From NCBI RefSeq assembly GCF_030247195.1, contig NC_080671.1:301084504-301148503 (forward strand): DNA of 64,000 nucleotides. Reading direction: 5' to 3'. Made by a program: the position numbers and the translations under genes. The notes beneath the pieces were generated by a model. That model had not been told where the DNA came from and did no database searches. It saw nothing but the letters and a program-made list of their open reading frames with translations. The DNA comes from Topomyia yanbarensis (taxonomy: Eukaryota > Arthropoda > Insecta > Diptera > Culicidae). Of this stretch, positions 40,141 to 51,344 are shown piece after piece (within the stretch, counting starts at the first letter, position 1; each line of letters starts with the position of its first letter).

Positions 40141-40936
40141 GTAAGATTCTTTGTGTGAAGTTTTAAAAACCCGTGGCACATGACGTTCTATAACACATTT
40201 GCCGGACTGTATAGTAGCCTTAACGGAGGTGGTATCGATAGACTGTCGCTATCCTAACCAGTAGTGTCGACAATGCTGGTGATTACCGTGGAAGCGTTGG
40301 TCAATGTGACGATCGAGCCTACACATAAGTCTAGCTATTTCGAATCGGTTAACAAAAATGCATGGATACGGACCAGGCTGCGGACAAGATGCCACTGTAA
40401 CCGCCAAACAATAAATAATAAATGATATGATAATTCCATTTTTTAAAAACAAAATAATTTTGAAGATTTACTTATTTTCATTTATTACGCGCTATATCTT
40501 CTCTTCTTTTGGAGCTGCTCTAATTTTGTAATCCGAATACAGTTCAGTCATAAAACTTATTGTTTCTCCTGCTAACCAGACGAACTTTATCTCGATACCC
40601 TAACTATTTCTGTTTCTTGCAATATATCTTCCACGAACGAAATTTCATGCATGATCCCCTCTTCGACTAAATCTTACAGAAGTGTGCATGGTCAAAAATT
40701 TCGTTCTCCAATTCTTACTTGGTACGATAAACGGATCAGCTAGCTGCAACCTTAAGAAAATCACGATGTGCCGGTCTTAGCACATCATGCAACTTCTTCG
40801 ATTAGGTTCTTTGTTGATAATTTTTCTAGTTAAGAATACCCATGATGAAAGATTTCACAATGTTTTGCACATACGACGATCCTTCGCATTCAGAACGAGG
40901 TGCCCTCATTCCAAGTACTGCGCTGGCGGTTTGATG
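40141..40936. other. Unassigned sequence
   Basis: No convincing ORF, RNA gene or repeat seen; either ordinary spacer or intron if the 40,077 exon is real. Confidence 0.3.
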
Positions 40937-41766
40937 GGTAATTGTTTACTTTAGCTTCTTTTCCCCCTGTAAGTGGAAAACATGTTTTTCTTTCGTGAAT
41001 ATGCTAGTTTAGTGTTTTAGATTCATAAAAAAAGAGGCGGACAGCGAAAAATTTTAATAATTCATTAATGAGACTAAAAATAAGTTCTACCTATTAACCT
41101 TGCACATAGGGTTATTGTGCTCCCGAAAGTAAGGTTTTTGGCGAAGTTAGTTCAATGCGGCTATGCCGCATAGCCGAGTCCAAGGATCCGAACCAGCGCA
41201 AAGCCGCAGAGGATCCGCTGGACGAGCCTTCCTTATACTTGTCATCAGGAACGCAAGCGAACCTGTGATCCACTCGTTTGCCCGGTATACTCAAACATAG
41301 GGGCTATCACTAGTTTAAGTCCGACTGAGCGGCAGCGAAGTCGGACAGCACCCAATTCAAACGATGTAGCGTAGCCACATTAGGCAGTGACAATAATTTA
41401 ATTTTTGGCGATAAATACAATCCTATTATTACTAAATAAAACATTGTTAATGCCTAATGTGGCTACGCCACATCGATTTTTTTCTCATGCTATCCGACTT
41501 CGCTACCGCTCAGTGGACTTAAACTAGGGATAGCCCCTATGTTTGAGTATACCGGGCAAACGAGTGGATCACAGGTTCGCTTACGTTTCCGATGACGAGT
41601 ACGAGGACTACGGCTATGCGGCATAGCCGCATTAATTAATGATTTATTAAAAATTTTCGCTTTCCGTTTCTTTTTTACGAATCTACAACACTAAACTAGC
41701 ATATTCACGGAAGAAAAACATGTTTTCCACTTACAGGGGTAAAAGTAGCTAAAGAAAACAATTACC
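40937..41766. mobile_element. 830-bp foldback element, nearly all inverted repeat
   Basis: The left arm (40937 to about 41390) and the right arm (about 41450-41766) are inverted copies from ggtaattgttt inwards to the block tgccta-atgtggct around a short loop. The right arm lacks about 100 bp present in the left arm near 41090-41215. The flanks gtttgatg (40929-40936) and atttaatg (41767-41774) agree at 6 of 8 positions, suggesting an aged 8-bp target duplication. The short frames inside are not coding. Confidence 0.9.
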
Positions 41767-41774
41767 ATTTAATG

Positions 41775-42433
41775 ACGCGGTGTTATTTCACCATGTAACC
41801 CTTCGGTTTACATTCCACAAAAATCTTAGTTGTGCCGAAGGAACAATAGAAGTCGCTAAACAGTGTGACCATTGTAATACACTAGTTTCTGCCTAGCCCG
41901 TTTTTACCCTCTTCAGAAGCCAAAACCAGCTAGTCCATTTCCGTTAGTGGTCACAACCATAAACGACACTTGCCGTCCTCGTCAATAAACTTTGTTTCTT
42001 TTAAAATTATTATTTTTCTTGTTATTCGATAAATGTACAAATATAGCACTGTTTAGAAACCCATTGTTGATCAAGTGGTGATAGCTGTGTCTGGATATTT
42101 ACAGGTTTGATTTGATATATCCAGTTTTCGAACACCGATTCCATCATAATACAGAATAAAGCTGTCTTCGTGGCTAAACTAAGTTGATGCTATCCTAGAT
42201 ATTGTACTAATGAACTAAGAAAACATTAGAAACATGTGCCACCCAATAGTCAGCCGCAAAAATGAGCCGAAATTTCAAATCCAATGACACAGCTGACTCT
42301 AATTAGAATTGGTAGGGTTACGAGTCGGGATTTCGACTGGCTTTACAAGGTAAGGGTGTTTCGAGGAAATAAATAACAACAACAGTAGCAATTATTCTTC
42401 AAACCTATGCAACCTCTGGAAATCAGATTACAA
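41775..42433. other. Unassigned sequence
   Basis: No ORF of note, no repeat recognised. Confidence 0.3.
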
Positions 42434-42930
42434 TTACTTGCTTATCTTAGCTAGGTACATAACTATCCATAAGAAATTTTCTGCGCCGATCGAACCATTT
42501 GGACTGTGTCGCTCAAATATGTTGGCACTTTCATAGCCGATATCATCGAACAGCCAAATCCGTTCCGGTAGTAATTTTATATTGTGATCCGCGAGTTGTG
42601 TTCGAACGCCTTCATGGATTTTGAGATGCATTTTGAAACTTGGCTCATGCTTAAATCCTTAACCACAAACGTTGCGTAGAAACGCTTGCTTTCCGTTGTG
42701 AGTTTTCTCATGGTTTAATAGATGGTGCTGCTGGAGCTCTAGTTTTGGAGATACACGACCACACAGTAAATTTTCATCACAATGGTTAAAGATGATGCAA
42801 CACTTATTCATTTCTTCGACATTTTCCAATATGTAGGGATACAGAATGTGCGTCACGAAGCTGACGGAAGATGTAGTACCTTCGATGTCGCAAATGATCG
42901 ACTTAGTGGCAAGTACTTTCTCATTGAAAC
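42434..42930 (-). pseudogene. Degraded C2H2 zinc-finger gene fragment
   Basis: Reading minus, two frames in the same phase (42856-42659 and 42631-42434) join across one in-frame TAA. The first carries NHEKTHNGK, a worn form of the H-X3-H plus TGEKP linker of tandem C2H2 fingers. The second, after the stop, has GFKHEPSFKMHLKIHEG, the F-X5-L/F-X2-H-X3-H half of the next finger. The finger's first cysteine is replaced by Arg (FLRNVCG) and the stop falls just after CG. Sequence upstream to about 42930 still reads as an eroded finger region. The protein would have been a nuclear DNA-binding factor. The stop and lost cysteine make it a pseudogene or a retro-copy remnant. The 143-codon frame on the opposite strand (42782-43213) is probably a shadow. 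Confidence 0.65.
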
Positions 42931-43462
42931 TGCGGCTGCAACCAACTCACTGGAAATTCGGAAGCCCAATAACACCGGTCGAGACGAAATTTCGCATAGT
43001 AGTGCAATTTTTTGTCAGGTGAAACTTTGCACCTTTTTTGCAAGAAACAAAGCTAATCTTTGTGCACCAACACAAGTCAGAAAGAAATTACGAGTGAAAC
43101 TAAACTTGCGAGGACTAGACGCTAAACCGGACGATGGTGATTCTACCTTTTCTACACATTGTTTATGTTGTGAACATAATATGGTTGCTACACAGCAGCA
43201 GAAGATCAAGTAAACAAAAAAGTGTTGCTGGAGAAATTATTTTTTTAGACGCTTCGAGGGGTGACTCAATGAACTGGTAACTGGCGGTAAACTACTCGGA
43301 CACTTTTTCTTCAGCAGATTTCATGAAGTTTCAGGACGTGTCGTTGGATAACATTCTTCGTCCAAACTGGTAAAACTGTCGTCTAGGGCTGTCATATGAT
43401 GAATGTCACCATTGAACATTTGCATAGAGATTGAATCGACGCAGCGGCAATAATTTGCGCTA
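42931..43462. other. Unassigned sequence
   Basis: Contains the rest of a plus-strand open frame (to 43213) and short minus frames, none with a recognised domain. Confidence 0.3.
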
Positions 43463-43584
43463 AAGCGGACCCTGCACGAGCAGAAATATTGACAATAAAT
43501 CATAGATTGATTCTGTAGAATTTAAATGAGATTGATGGATTGAAGCAGTCTTATCAATATTTCTGTCTCGTGTAAGGTCCGCTT
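43463..43584. mobile_element. Short MITE (~122 bp) with ~30-bp inverted repeats
   Basis: aagcggaccctgcacgagca at the left pairs with tgtctcgtgtaaggtccgctt-type sequence at the right. The arms extend through the aatatt(g) block with a few mismatches. No coding capacity. Confidence 0.8.
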
Positions 43585-44159
43585 AAGGATCAACGCATGT
43601 TTAAGCGAACGAACGTGTAAAGTGTACTTCTCAGCATAACAGTTATACTGTTATGCTAATCATGCGCATTAATTTGGACGTGCTTTAGGTATGATAAAAC
43701 GCAGTTTTCAAACGTAGAAAAATTTGCCCAAGACAGAATTCTGGAACGATTTTCATTGGATGTCATTTAACATCAGTTTTCAGTTTTCATTACGTTGTCT
43801 TGGGAAATTGATTTATAGCATGATGGATTGAATTGATTAAATAAATAGTTTTCTAATGCCGCTTTCTAATGGGGAGTTTCGGATCCCAGGTATTTTTCAG
43901 CTATGGTAATACTGTGAAAAGCGTATGTATATAATTTTCATGACTGTAATGTAGCTCTGTTTTTTCTCACAAAATTTTGCGGTTCTCAGTTTTCGTGAGC
44001 GTGCGCTTTTTTGATAAATGTGTAAACCGAAAACAAGATTATTGTTGGCAACAACAATTAATTAAATTATGTGCATTATCGTAATTTTGGACCTGCCGTC
44101 TAATATCTTTTATTTAATATCTTATTTTAGGCGAGACTATCAACTGTTTTCGTTTAATC
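43585..44159. other. Unassigned sequence
   Basis: No gene or structured repeat recognised. Confidence 0.3.
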
Positions 44160-44690
44160 TGTGTGTGAATATGGGTTGATTCAATTCGGACCTTTTACCA
44201 TTTATACGATATGATACGCGATCGCGAAAAACCGTTTGAGAGGTCGAGCTTTCAGGAAAAGATAAGTTTACGCAAATCGATTCACAGATTTCTACGTTTA
44301 TAGCTCATAACCTATTGTTAGGTAATTTGGCCCAACTCTTTTTATGGAATATTTGCCACAAGTTTTTTTATATCAAATAGAAATTGTCAATTCACAATTC
44401 GAAACTTAATGAAAATTAAATAGGAATAACTTAGCTCAACATAGGCATTTATTTTCATTGCAAAAATCGATAAGACATGGGTGGTCCTAATTGGAACAGG
44501 GTTGGGGTAATTCGGACCTTTCATGTACTTTTGCGTAGAACCCTTAATACACAATACGGTACGATATCGGAACAAGTTACCTTAGAAAAAATGTGCGCAA
44601 TTGATCAGGCTTTCGGGAAAAAATATTTATTTGTGAATCGGTTGTAGTTCTATAGCTCATAAACCCTTACTAGGTCCGAATTGGCCGACC
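44160..44690. repeat. Diverged direct duplication, ~330-bp period
   Basis: 44,180-44,340 and 44,505-44,690 share, in order, attcggacctttYa, a tac-gata block, caggctttc/agctttcagg, gattcac/gaatcgg and tatagctcataa before an aattggcc/tttggccc end. The copies are clearly diverged. Confidence 0.6.
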
Positions 44691-44699
44691 CCTAATGAT

Positions 44700-45100
44700 T
44701 ACTGTACATTAAATATGACATAAAAAATTTACTGAACATTAAATATGACATACAAAATTGAAAATTAAAGAATTTAAGCTGAAATTTCAAAAAATAGGAT
44801 TTCGGAATTAAAAAATCATATGATTAATATACGAGAAAATGAAAAATTGATAAATCTAAGAATTTAAAAATTTAAGAATTCAAAAATTTAGAAATTTAAA
44901 AATTTAAAGATTTAAAGAATTAAAGATTTGAAATTTTAAATATTTTGAAATGTAAAAGGAAAAAAATTAAAATATTGAAGATTAGGAAATTTTGAAAGTC
45001 AGATTTAATAATTTTGGAACTTTAAAATTTAAAGATATAAAAATTTAAAACATGAAAAATATATTTTTATTTAAAAGTTTATAAATGCGAGACCGAGGGA
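44700..45100. repeat. Low-complexity A-rich tract (aatttaaaaattt motif)
   Basis: Repeated variants of aaaatttaaaaattta and of aaatatgacataMaaaattta at the left end. No coding potential. Confidence 0.85.
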
Positions 45101-46560
45101 ATATTTTTGCAAACCATTTTCAACTATTCTTGATGATGAAAGCCATCATTTTTTAAAAACAAGTGCTGTATTAGGGCAGTTTACCACTAACAATAATAAT
45201 ACATTCCATATTAAACATAAAAAGTGATTGAAATTTATTTCTATTATTGTGTAGTACGTACGCTAAACAAAGCAATGTTAAAGGCATTTTTTCTTATTTT
45301 TAATGGGCCTATAGAAGTGAAATTTTAAGATAATTCTAAACTAAATATTAGTTAGAAATGTGATCTGATTCACAATGGATAGGGGACCATTGATTCACGC
45401 TAAACCTCCTGAATTCGCGATTGCGGCACGGGACGTTTAAAATTGTTGTATAATCCTGTTTTTCGGGTAAAATTGCTAATAAGAAAATGTAGTCATGGCA
45501 GTAGAAATATTTAGTAGTTACCACATTTTAATTATTTATGGCTTAGCGCTGCTCACAACTCCCAATGGTTCACAACTCTCCAACGTCCCCTATTTCGAGG
45601 TGTGCCTGTACCTTGAAAAGTATAGTTGTTAGGACAATCTCGACAAACACGTTTGCTATTGAGTGGCATAATAAAACAAATAAAATCATCAGCTTGTTGA
45701 TCACCTCAAACAAATTAGCATAACCAACAAATCACGAAAATATTTCACGAGCCTGAAATCGGCGGCGCGCCCCTCTTTCCGATGAAATAACTCATGACCT
45801 ATGTTCATGCTGTGATTCGTGACTAGGTGCAATCTGCATTTTCATCTACACGGCATATCAAAAATCCGTTTTCTGAAACCGTCCAACTTTCCGCAATACG
45901 TACTTCTAAACGATTGCTTTCTGCTCCGATACGGCAATTCGACCCACATCACCATTACTGAACAATTACTATCCAGCTTCACTCAAATGATTCTCCCCGC
46001 AACATAAGTCTACCACAACGACTATAAATATTTGCTCAGGTTTTTAATTTCGAACGACGTTAAAAATTCGCTAACTGTTTGAAATCAAATCAAATAAAGT
46101 CGCTGGTTTTGATCCCGTATGGGAAATGAATGGGAAAAAACGAAAACCTTGCATGCACCATTCATTCTAAATCGTTCAGTATCCCGCACCGTAATGGGCT
46201 TAACTAATGTACAGAGCACGACTTTCACAGAAAAAAAATGTTCTTTGATTGCATCGATGTGTCGGTTCTACCACCAAGAACGATAGAAATGTTACACAAA
46301 ACCAACTGAGGCTGTCATCGCACATCAACTATAGTTGTAGACGTATGCGCAAACTGTCGTGTGCGGTACAAGACGGCAACGTTGCAAGTCGCATAACAGT
46401 TTTACTGAGAGCTGTCGTGCTTGATTCGGTCATCAAACTGTCGAAGCGAAAAGAAGACGACAGCCTCTGAAATACTGTCGCAAGGCTGTACTGTTGGAAC
46501 CCCTGATAACGAGAATACTTAGAGGGTAAAGATGCTCCAGAAATCAAAGACTACCAGATG
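45101..46560. other. Unassigned sequence
   Basis: Several frames of 60-73 codons overlap on both strands at 45819-46547; none has a domain I recognise. The overlap of antisense frames argues against coding. Confidence 0.3.
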
Positions 46561-47060
46561 GTGATAGATTAGTTTGGGATACTCTCACTATTATAGTGCA
46601 CTAGTGAGCGTACCACCTTACAGTACGTTATAGAATATGATACATCTCAAAAATCTAATAACATAGAAAGATGGTGTTTTCGGCAAAGTTCTAGAGGAGA
46701 TCAAGGGCTACGCGATTACGGGCAAATCAAACTGAAATAGATCCGCCAGGCGGCGCTAGTGAGCATGTACTATTATTCAAATTCTGTATCTCGAAATCAT
46801 GATAATTTGGAAGTGTGGAAGTCTTCGGTAATATTCGTCAGCAGGCGCCCGATGTCGAAAAGATAATTTCAGAATTCAGCCACTAGGCGCTAGGGAGAAT
46901 ATAAATTTCAATACATATTAGGTGATGTTTTGTCACGAAAGTTTAATAATTTAGGGAAGTGGTGATTTCTGTAAAGTTTCTGAGGACGAGAAAGGCTGTT
47001 TGATAATGTAATGATTAAATTGGATATCACCCGCTAGGCAGCGCTAGTGAACAGAACGGA
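46560..47060. repeat. Degenerate tandem repeats, ~150 bp units
   Basis: Three to four units, each with a form of cgccaggcggcgctagtga (46,748, about 46,884 and about 47,033), preceded by a ggcaaagttctag/gtaaagtttctg block. A related cgccagatggcgct occurs at about 32,587. Old satellite-like or TE-derived repeat. Confidence 0.6.
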
Positions 47061-47539
47061 AAACTAGAAGTGGCAGAGTCATTAGAACAGGCTTAATATC
47101 GTACGGGCTTAATCTTTGTCTTCTGTTAATGAGGGTTGAGCTTAGGCATGTAACCCGCCAGGGTAACAATTTAGCACTGGGTGGAAATATATCCTTTTTT
47201 GCGTATACACTCCGTAGAGTGTATTATTTACGTAAAATTATGCTCACCGCTGTTCGGTACCGTTCTCATTTAGTTGTAAATTTTTGTTCATTTTCGCGTT
47301 TGTGAACGGTTTTATTCGTACAGATAGGTTAGATAATTTTTGTTTTATGTTTGTGAATTAGTAACATAGGGCTTAGGTAGGCTACCGCTCTCCTCTTGCG
47401 AAAATTCGTGTGCACTGGTTATGCTGCTCATCGTTGACAGCTGTACGACAAGGCGGTTGGCAGTTTGTTTTGAAATCCGTCAGTGTATCGGTGTGTGGTC
47501 CGGGCATACGAAAAAGTCCTGATGTAGGGTCGCCGAGAC

Positions 47540-47818
47540 GGGAAGCTAATCGCTAAGGAGCTACTCGCTTCCCCGGCTAAATAAAAAGGACCCAAGTGAC
47601 ACCAGTGCCGTTCTCACTGTGGAGGATCAGTCGAACGAGCCAAGCTCTCCTCCACAGTTAATTGCCAAAGAGAACGAAGCAGGGCGGACAAAGGTTCCCC
47701 CTGGGAAGTTTACTGCGGTAACTTTCGGTATCGTTTACGGCGAGTAGACGATCCGGCGATTCGTCGCCAACGTCGCTAGGGAGGTTCCAACAAAGGAGCC
47801 AAGCTCACCTCCCTAGCT
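47540..47818 (+). other. Three similar stem-loops in a GC-richer leader-like region
   Basis: Hairpin 1 (47540-47573) has a gggaag/cttccc stem. Hairpin 2 (about 47616-47658) has actgtggagga pairing with tcctccacagt. Hairpin 3 (about 47775-47817) has gctagggaggt pairing with acctccctagc. All three carry gagcYa in the loop region, the last two gagccaagctc, and each is followed by a (c/g)taaa or ttaatt A-rich linker. This could be the structured 5' leader of a retroelement; no ORF follows in a clear frame. Confidence 0.6.
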
Positions 47819-48429
47819 AAAAGCCAAGGACCGCTGCCGGAGCAGCCAACGACACCAGCAGGAGAACGCGGCCGTTGTGTTCCCGGCCGGTCGGAAGAAA
47901 CCGCCCGCCTTCCCGCCATCGTCAGAAGCAGCTAACCAACTTCATTGACAGAGTGCAGCAAAGAGGAGATTTGGTGGAATAAAAGTCGGTAAATCTATTA
48001 ATTTATTTGTTTGTTTACACTTTTTTCTTGTGAAACGAAAATCCGAAATTCTGTAGAAGCACCTAGGCCGCCCTGAAAAGAAGGGTTCGCCGGGCAAACA
48101 AAAACCCGAGTAGTGGGCAAACCCCTACTTACAGGTAGAATAACTACGAATCACCCGAGTTCACTAACATGTGTCCTGATAAAGGTAGGCGTGTCTATCT
48201 TTACCGTGACAACAGTCAAAAATCACCACTGAAAACTTGTCGACGATTAGCATCAATCTTAATGATGATTGCTGCTGTTCATCTCTGTTTGCCTTTCGAA
48301 TGCCGGGATAGATTTTTATTAGACTATTGTCACTGTGCTTACAGTCGTAGCGGGTTTGCTACATTGTGTAAGGTAATGGCTGTGTCTACAGCAGCTACCC
48401 ACAGCTGCCGATGGATTTTCATCAGTTCC

Positions 48430-49530
48430 TTTTTCTTTTTTCCTTTTTTATTTCGACTATGTTAGTCACATTTTCTTTTTTACATTTTAACGTCATTCAA
48501 TTAGCTAGAGATTACAGTGTAGGGAAAGTTATGAAACTTAGAGCCATAGTACTCAAGTGAGAGCAAGGATGTGAAGTAAACAGATCGGAAAACTAGAAGT
48601 GGCAGGGTCATTAGAACAGGCTTAATATCGTACGGGCTTAATCTTTGTCTTCTGTTAATGAGGGTCGAGCTAAGGTAGAATAACTACGAATCACCCGAGT
48701 TCACTAACATGTGTCCTGATAAAGGTAGACGTGTCTATCTTTACCGTGACAACCGACAAAAATTAAGCCACGCAAGATCACCACTGAATACCTGTCGACG
48801 ATTTAGACCTGTGCGCCGCCACGCCACGCCGGTAAATTTTAACAATCGCCAACGTCGAAAGGTAGATCGGCGGTGCGTCGCCGACGCTTTTTTCTCACGC
48901 CGACAATTCGCGAACTCGAAATTCGTTGACTCATAATTTTATCCACAAATCTAGGAACATTGTCTATGTTCCGAATATATGACTTTAACTGATTCATGAT
49001 TTATCACATATTGATGTTTATTTGGTATTAGTGGTTGTGAATTAGATCACAAAATCATCAACGTCTTGATATTTCTTCGAAAATCATTGTGTACAACTGC
49101 TAGCAACCAGTCTCATATGCGCAAGCATTATATACAAGGAAACTACTAGGACCTGTAACCCTGTTATTCTTTTGTTAAGATTCAGTGTAATGTTCGGAAT
49201 TAGATGAATGCTGAGCACAAAAAATTTTCAGTGGTGATCTTGCGTGGCTTAATGTTAGTGAACTCGGGTGATCCGTAGTTGTTCTGCCTAAGCTCGACCC
49301 TCATTAACAGAAGACAAAGATTAAGCCCGTGCGATATTAAGCTTGTTCTAATGACTCTGCCACTTCTAGTTTTCCGATCTGTTTACTTCACATCCTTGCT
49401 CTCACTTGAGTACTATGGCTCTTTTCATAACTTTCCCTACCCAGTAATCTCTAGCTAATTGAATGTCGTTAAAATGTAAAAAAAAGAAAATATGACTAAC
49501 ATAGTCGAAATAAAAAAGGAAAAAAAATCA
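48430..49530. repeat. Large inverted repeat flanking a hAT fragment
   Basis: 48,430-48,790 is complementary to 49,228-49,530: tttcgactatgttagtcaca pairs with tgactaacatagtcgaaata, followed by the acatttta/taaaatgt, agcaaggatgtgaagtaaac and tcaccactga blocks. Between the arms lies the third hAT family copy. Confidence 0.85.
48804..49225. mobile_element. Truncated third copy of the hAT family
   Basis: It starts tagacctgtgcgccgcc like the outer element's left end, follows it with about 85% similarity by eye through ctcataattttatccacaaa and tctaggaacattgtc, then skips an internal part and rejoins at gtgtacaactgctagcaacc. It lacks a right terminus. Inserted after gtcgacgatt in the composite repeat. 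Confidence 0.85.
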
Positions 49531-49786
49531 AATATTTGAAGAGCCAGTACTCAGCAGTTCAAATTTATTTCACGAAAGATGTCAAATATTTCACGTTATG
49601 ACAAACAGTGTACTGGTAGCTTTAAGAGTGCGTACTCTCGATTGACGGATGGGAGCGGGAGATCCGAGCGATTGGTGGTTCGTTGATATTCGAATTTCAT
49701 GATTATTAATTATCAAATCGAGCGTCTTTGCGGACGTCTGGTGTAGTGTGGGGGGGAGGGGAGTCTCGACAAACACGATATAAATA

Positions 49787-50241
49787 CACTCAAGTTTTTT
49801 TTTACGCGGTTTTTTTTGCGCGGTATTTTTTACGCGGTTTTTTTTACGCGGATTTTGAAATTTACGCGGTTTTCATTTACGCGGATTTTGAAATTTACGC
49901 GGTTTTCATTTACGCGGTTTTTGAAATTTACGCGGTTTTCATTTAATCGGTTTTTGAAATTTACGCGGTTTTCATTTACGCGGATTTTGGAATTTACGCG
50001 GTATCCATCAATGAGGTTCCCTTTATCGCGGATTCTTAAATTTAAGTGGTCTTCAATTACGCGGATTTTGAAATTTAAGCGGTTTTCATTTACGCGGATT
50101 TTGAAATTTACGCGGTTTTCATTTACGCGGTTTTTGAAATTTACGCGGTTTTCATTTACGCGGATTTTGAAATTTACGCGGTTTTCATTTACGCGGTTTT
50201 CATTTACGCGGCTCGTATCCCCCGCGTAAAAAACCTGAGTG
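49787..50241. mobile_element. TA-flanked MITE with internal minisatellite, copy 1 (455 bp)
   Basis: Ends cactcaagtttttttttacg and cgcgtaaaaaacctgagtg, inverted, bounded by TA (49785-49786, 50242-50243). The interior is an array of a ~34-bp unit built on ttacgcggattttgaaattt and acgcggttttcat. Apparent ORFs on both strands (FTRILKFTRFS and VNENRVNFKIR repeats) follow from the array and are not genes. Its right TA is shared with the next element's left end. Confidence 0.9.
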
Positions 50242-50918
50242 TACAGTAAGATTCCGTTTTTGGCAACAATTTTATTTTTTTCAGTTGCCAAAACCGGAAC
50301 CGTGCCAAAAATGGAACCTTGTTTTTTAAGTTTGGATTTTCAATTTACGACTTCAAAAATGTTTCAAGGATTTTTAATCATATTTGAAATGGAATGAGAT
50401 GAAAGAAAAAATAAGCAAATTCAATTTTATTCATGTATTTATCAAATTCAGTCGTCTTCCAGTAGAATTCTCACAATCTTCGCGCACTTCTCGAGTGCAA
50501 TGCCCCTCATTACTTAGGTGCAAAACATCATTTAACTATAATCGCCTTTCTTTGGCCCGCTGGACTCAAACAATTCACTGCATGGTAGTATTGATTTCGC
50601 TCCTGGGGCTGTTATTTCTTCTTTCTGAAAATTAAGTTTTGTTTAAAAAACACAGCTCTTTTTAAAAATAAATAAATTTATTAATTCTCTGTAACTAACC
50701 AACCGTTGGTTCTTCAAATGGAATTGATAGATTGAAAATCGAATTACAATGCTTGAAAATGTTTAGATTGGAAGAAAACCATTTTGGTTGTAAACTTGCA
50801 ACTGTCCAAGCAAAACCGATTTAAACATCAGTGCTAAGGTAAAAATGTGCTCCAATGAAAATTCCAAAAATTTCTAGAACAATGCATTTGCGAGAAATTA
50901 ACACATCAAAAGATAATA

Positions 50919-51344
50919 CACTCAAGTTTTTTTTACGCGGTTTTTTGCGCGGTATTTTTTTACGCGGATTTTGAAATTTACGCGGTTTTCATTTACGCGG
51001 ATTTTGAAATTTACGCGGTTTTCATTTACGCGGTTTTTGAAATTTACGCGGTTTTCATTTACGCCGATTTTGGAATTTACGCGGTATCGATCAACGAGGT
51101 TCCCTTTATCGCGGATTCTTAAATTCAAGTGGTCTTCATTTACGCGGATTTTGAAATTTACGCGGTTTTCATTTACGCGGATTTTGAAATTTACGCGGTT
51201 TTCATTTACGCGGATTTTGAAATTTACGCGGTTTTCATTTACGCGGATTTTGAAATTTACGCGGTTTTCATTTACGCGGATTTTGAAATTTACGCGGTTT
51301 TCATTTACGCGGCCTGTATCCCCCGCGTAAAAAAAACCTGAGTG
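50919..51344. mobile_element. TA-flanked MITE with internal minisatellite, copy 2 (426 bp)
   Basis: Same ends and array as copy 1, with TA at 50917-50918 and 51345-51346. The array composition differs (more uniform units near the right), and both copies share an odd unit with tccctttatcgcggattctt, so they descend from a common master copy. Confidence 0.9.

Larger units (their letters stand above)
47056..49530. repeat. Composite repeat block
   Basis: A ~90-bp segment (acggaaaactagaagtggca onward) occurs at about 47,060 and 48,586, and inverted at about 49,310-49,384. A second segment (taactacgaatcacccgagt onward) occurs at about 48,142 and 48,678, and inverted near 49,260-49,285. The two segments are parts of one repeat family present in several orientations. 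No transposase is visible; the frames at 48169-48936 are repeat-derived. Confidence 0.8.

Noticed and set aside
42782..43213. 143-codon plus-strand ORF
   Set aside because: Overlaps the minus-strand zinc-finger remnant; no domain recognised, so probably a shadow frame.
44700..45100. CRISPR-like or satellite array
   Set aside because: Irregular A-rich low-complexity sequence without fixed repeat or spacer length; the genome is also eukaryotic.
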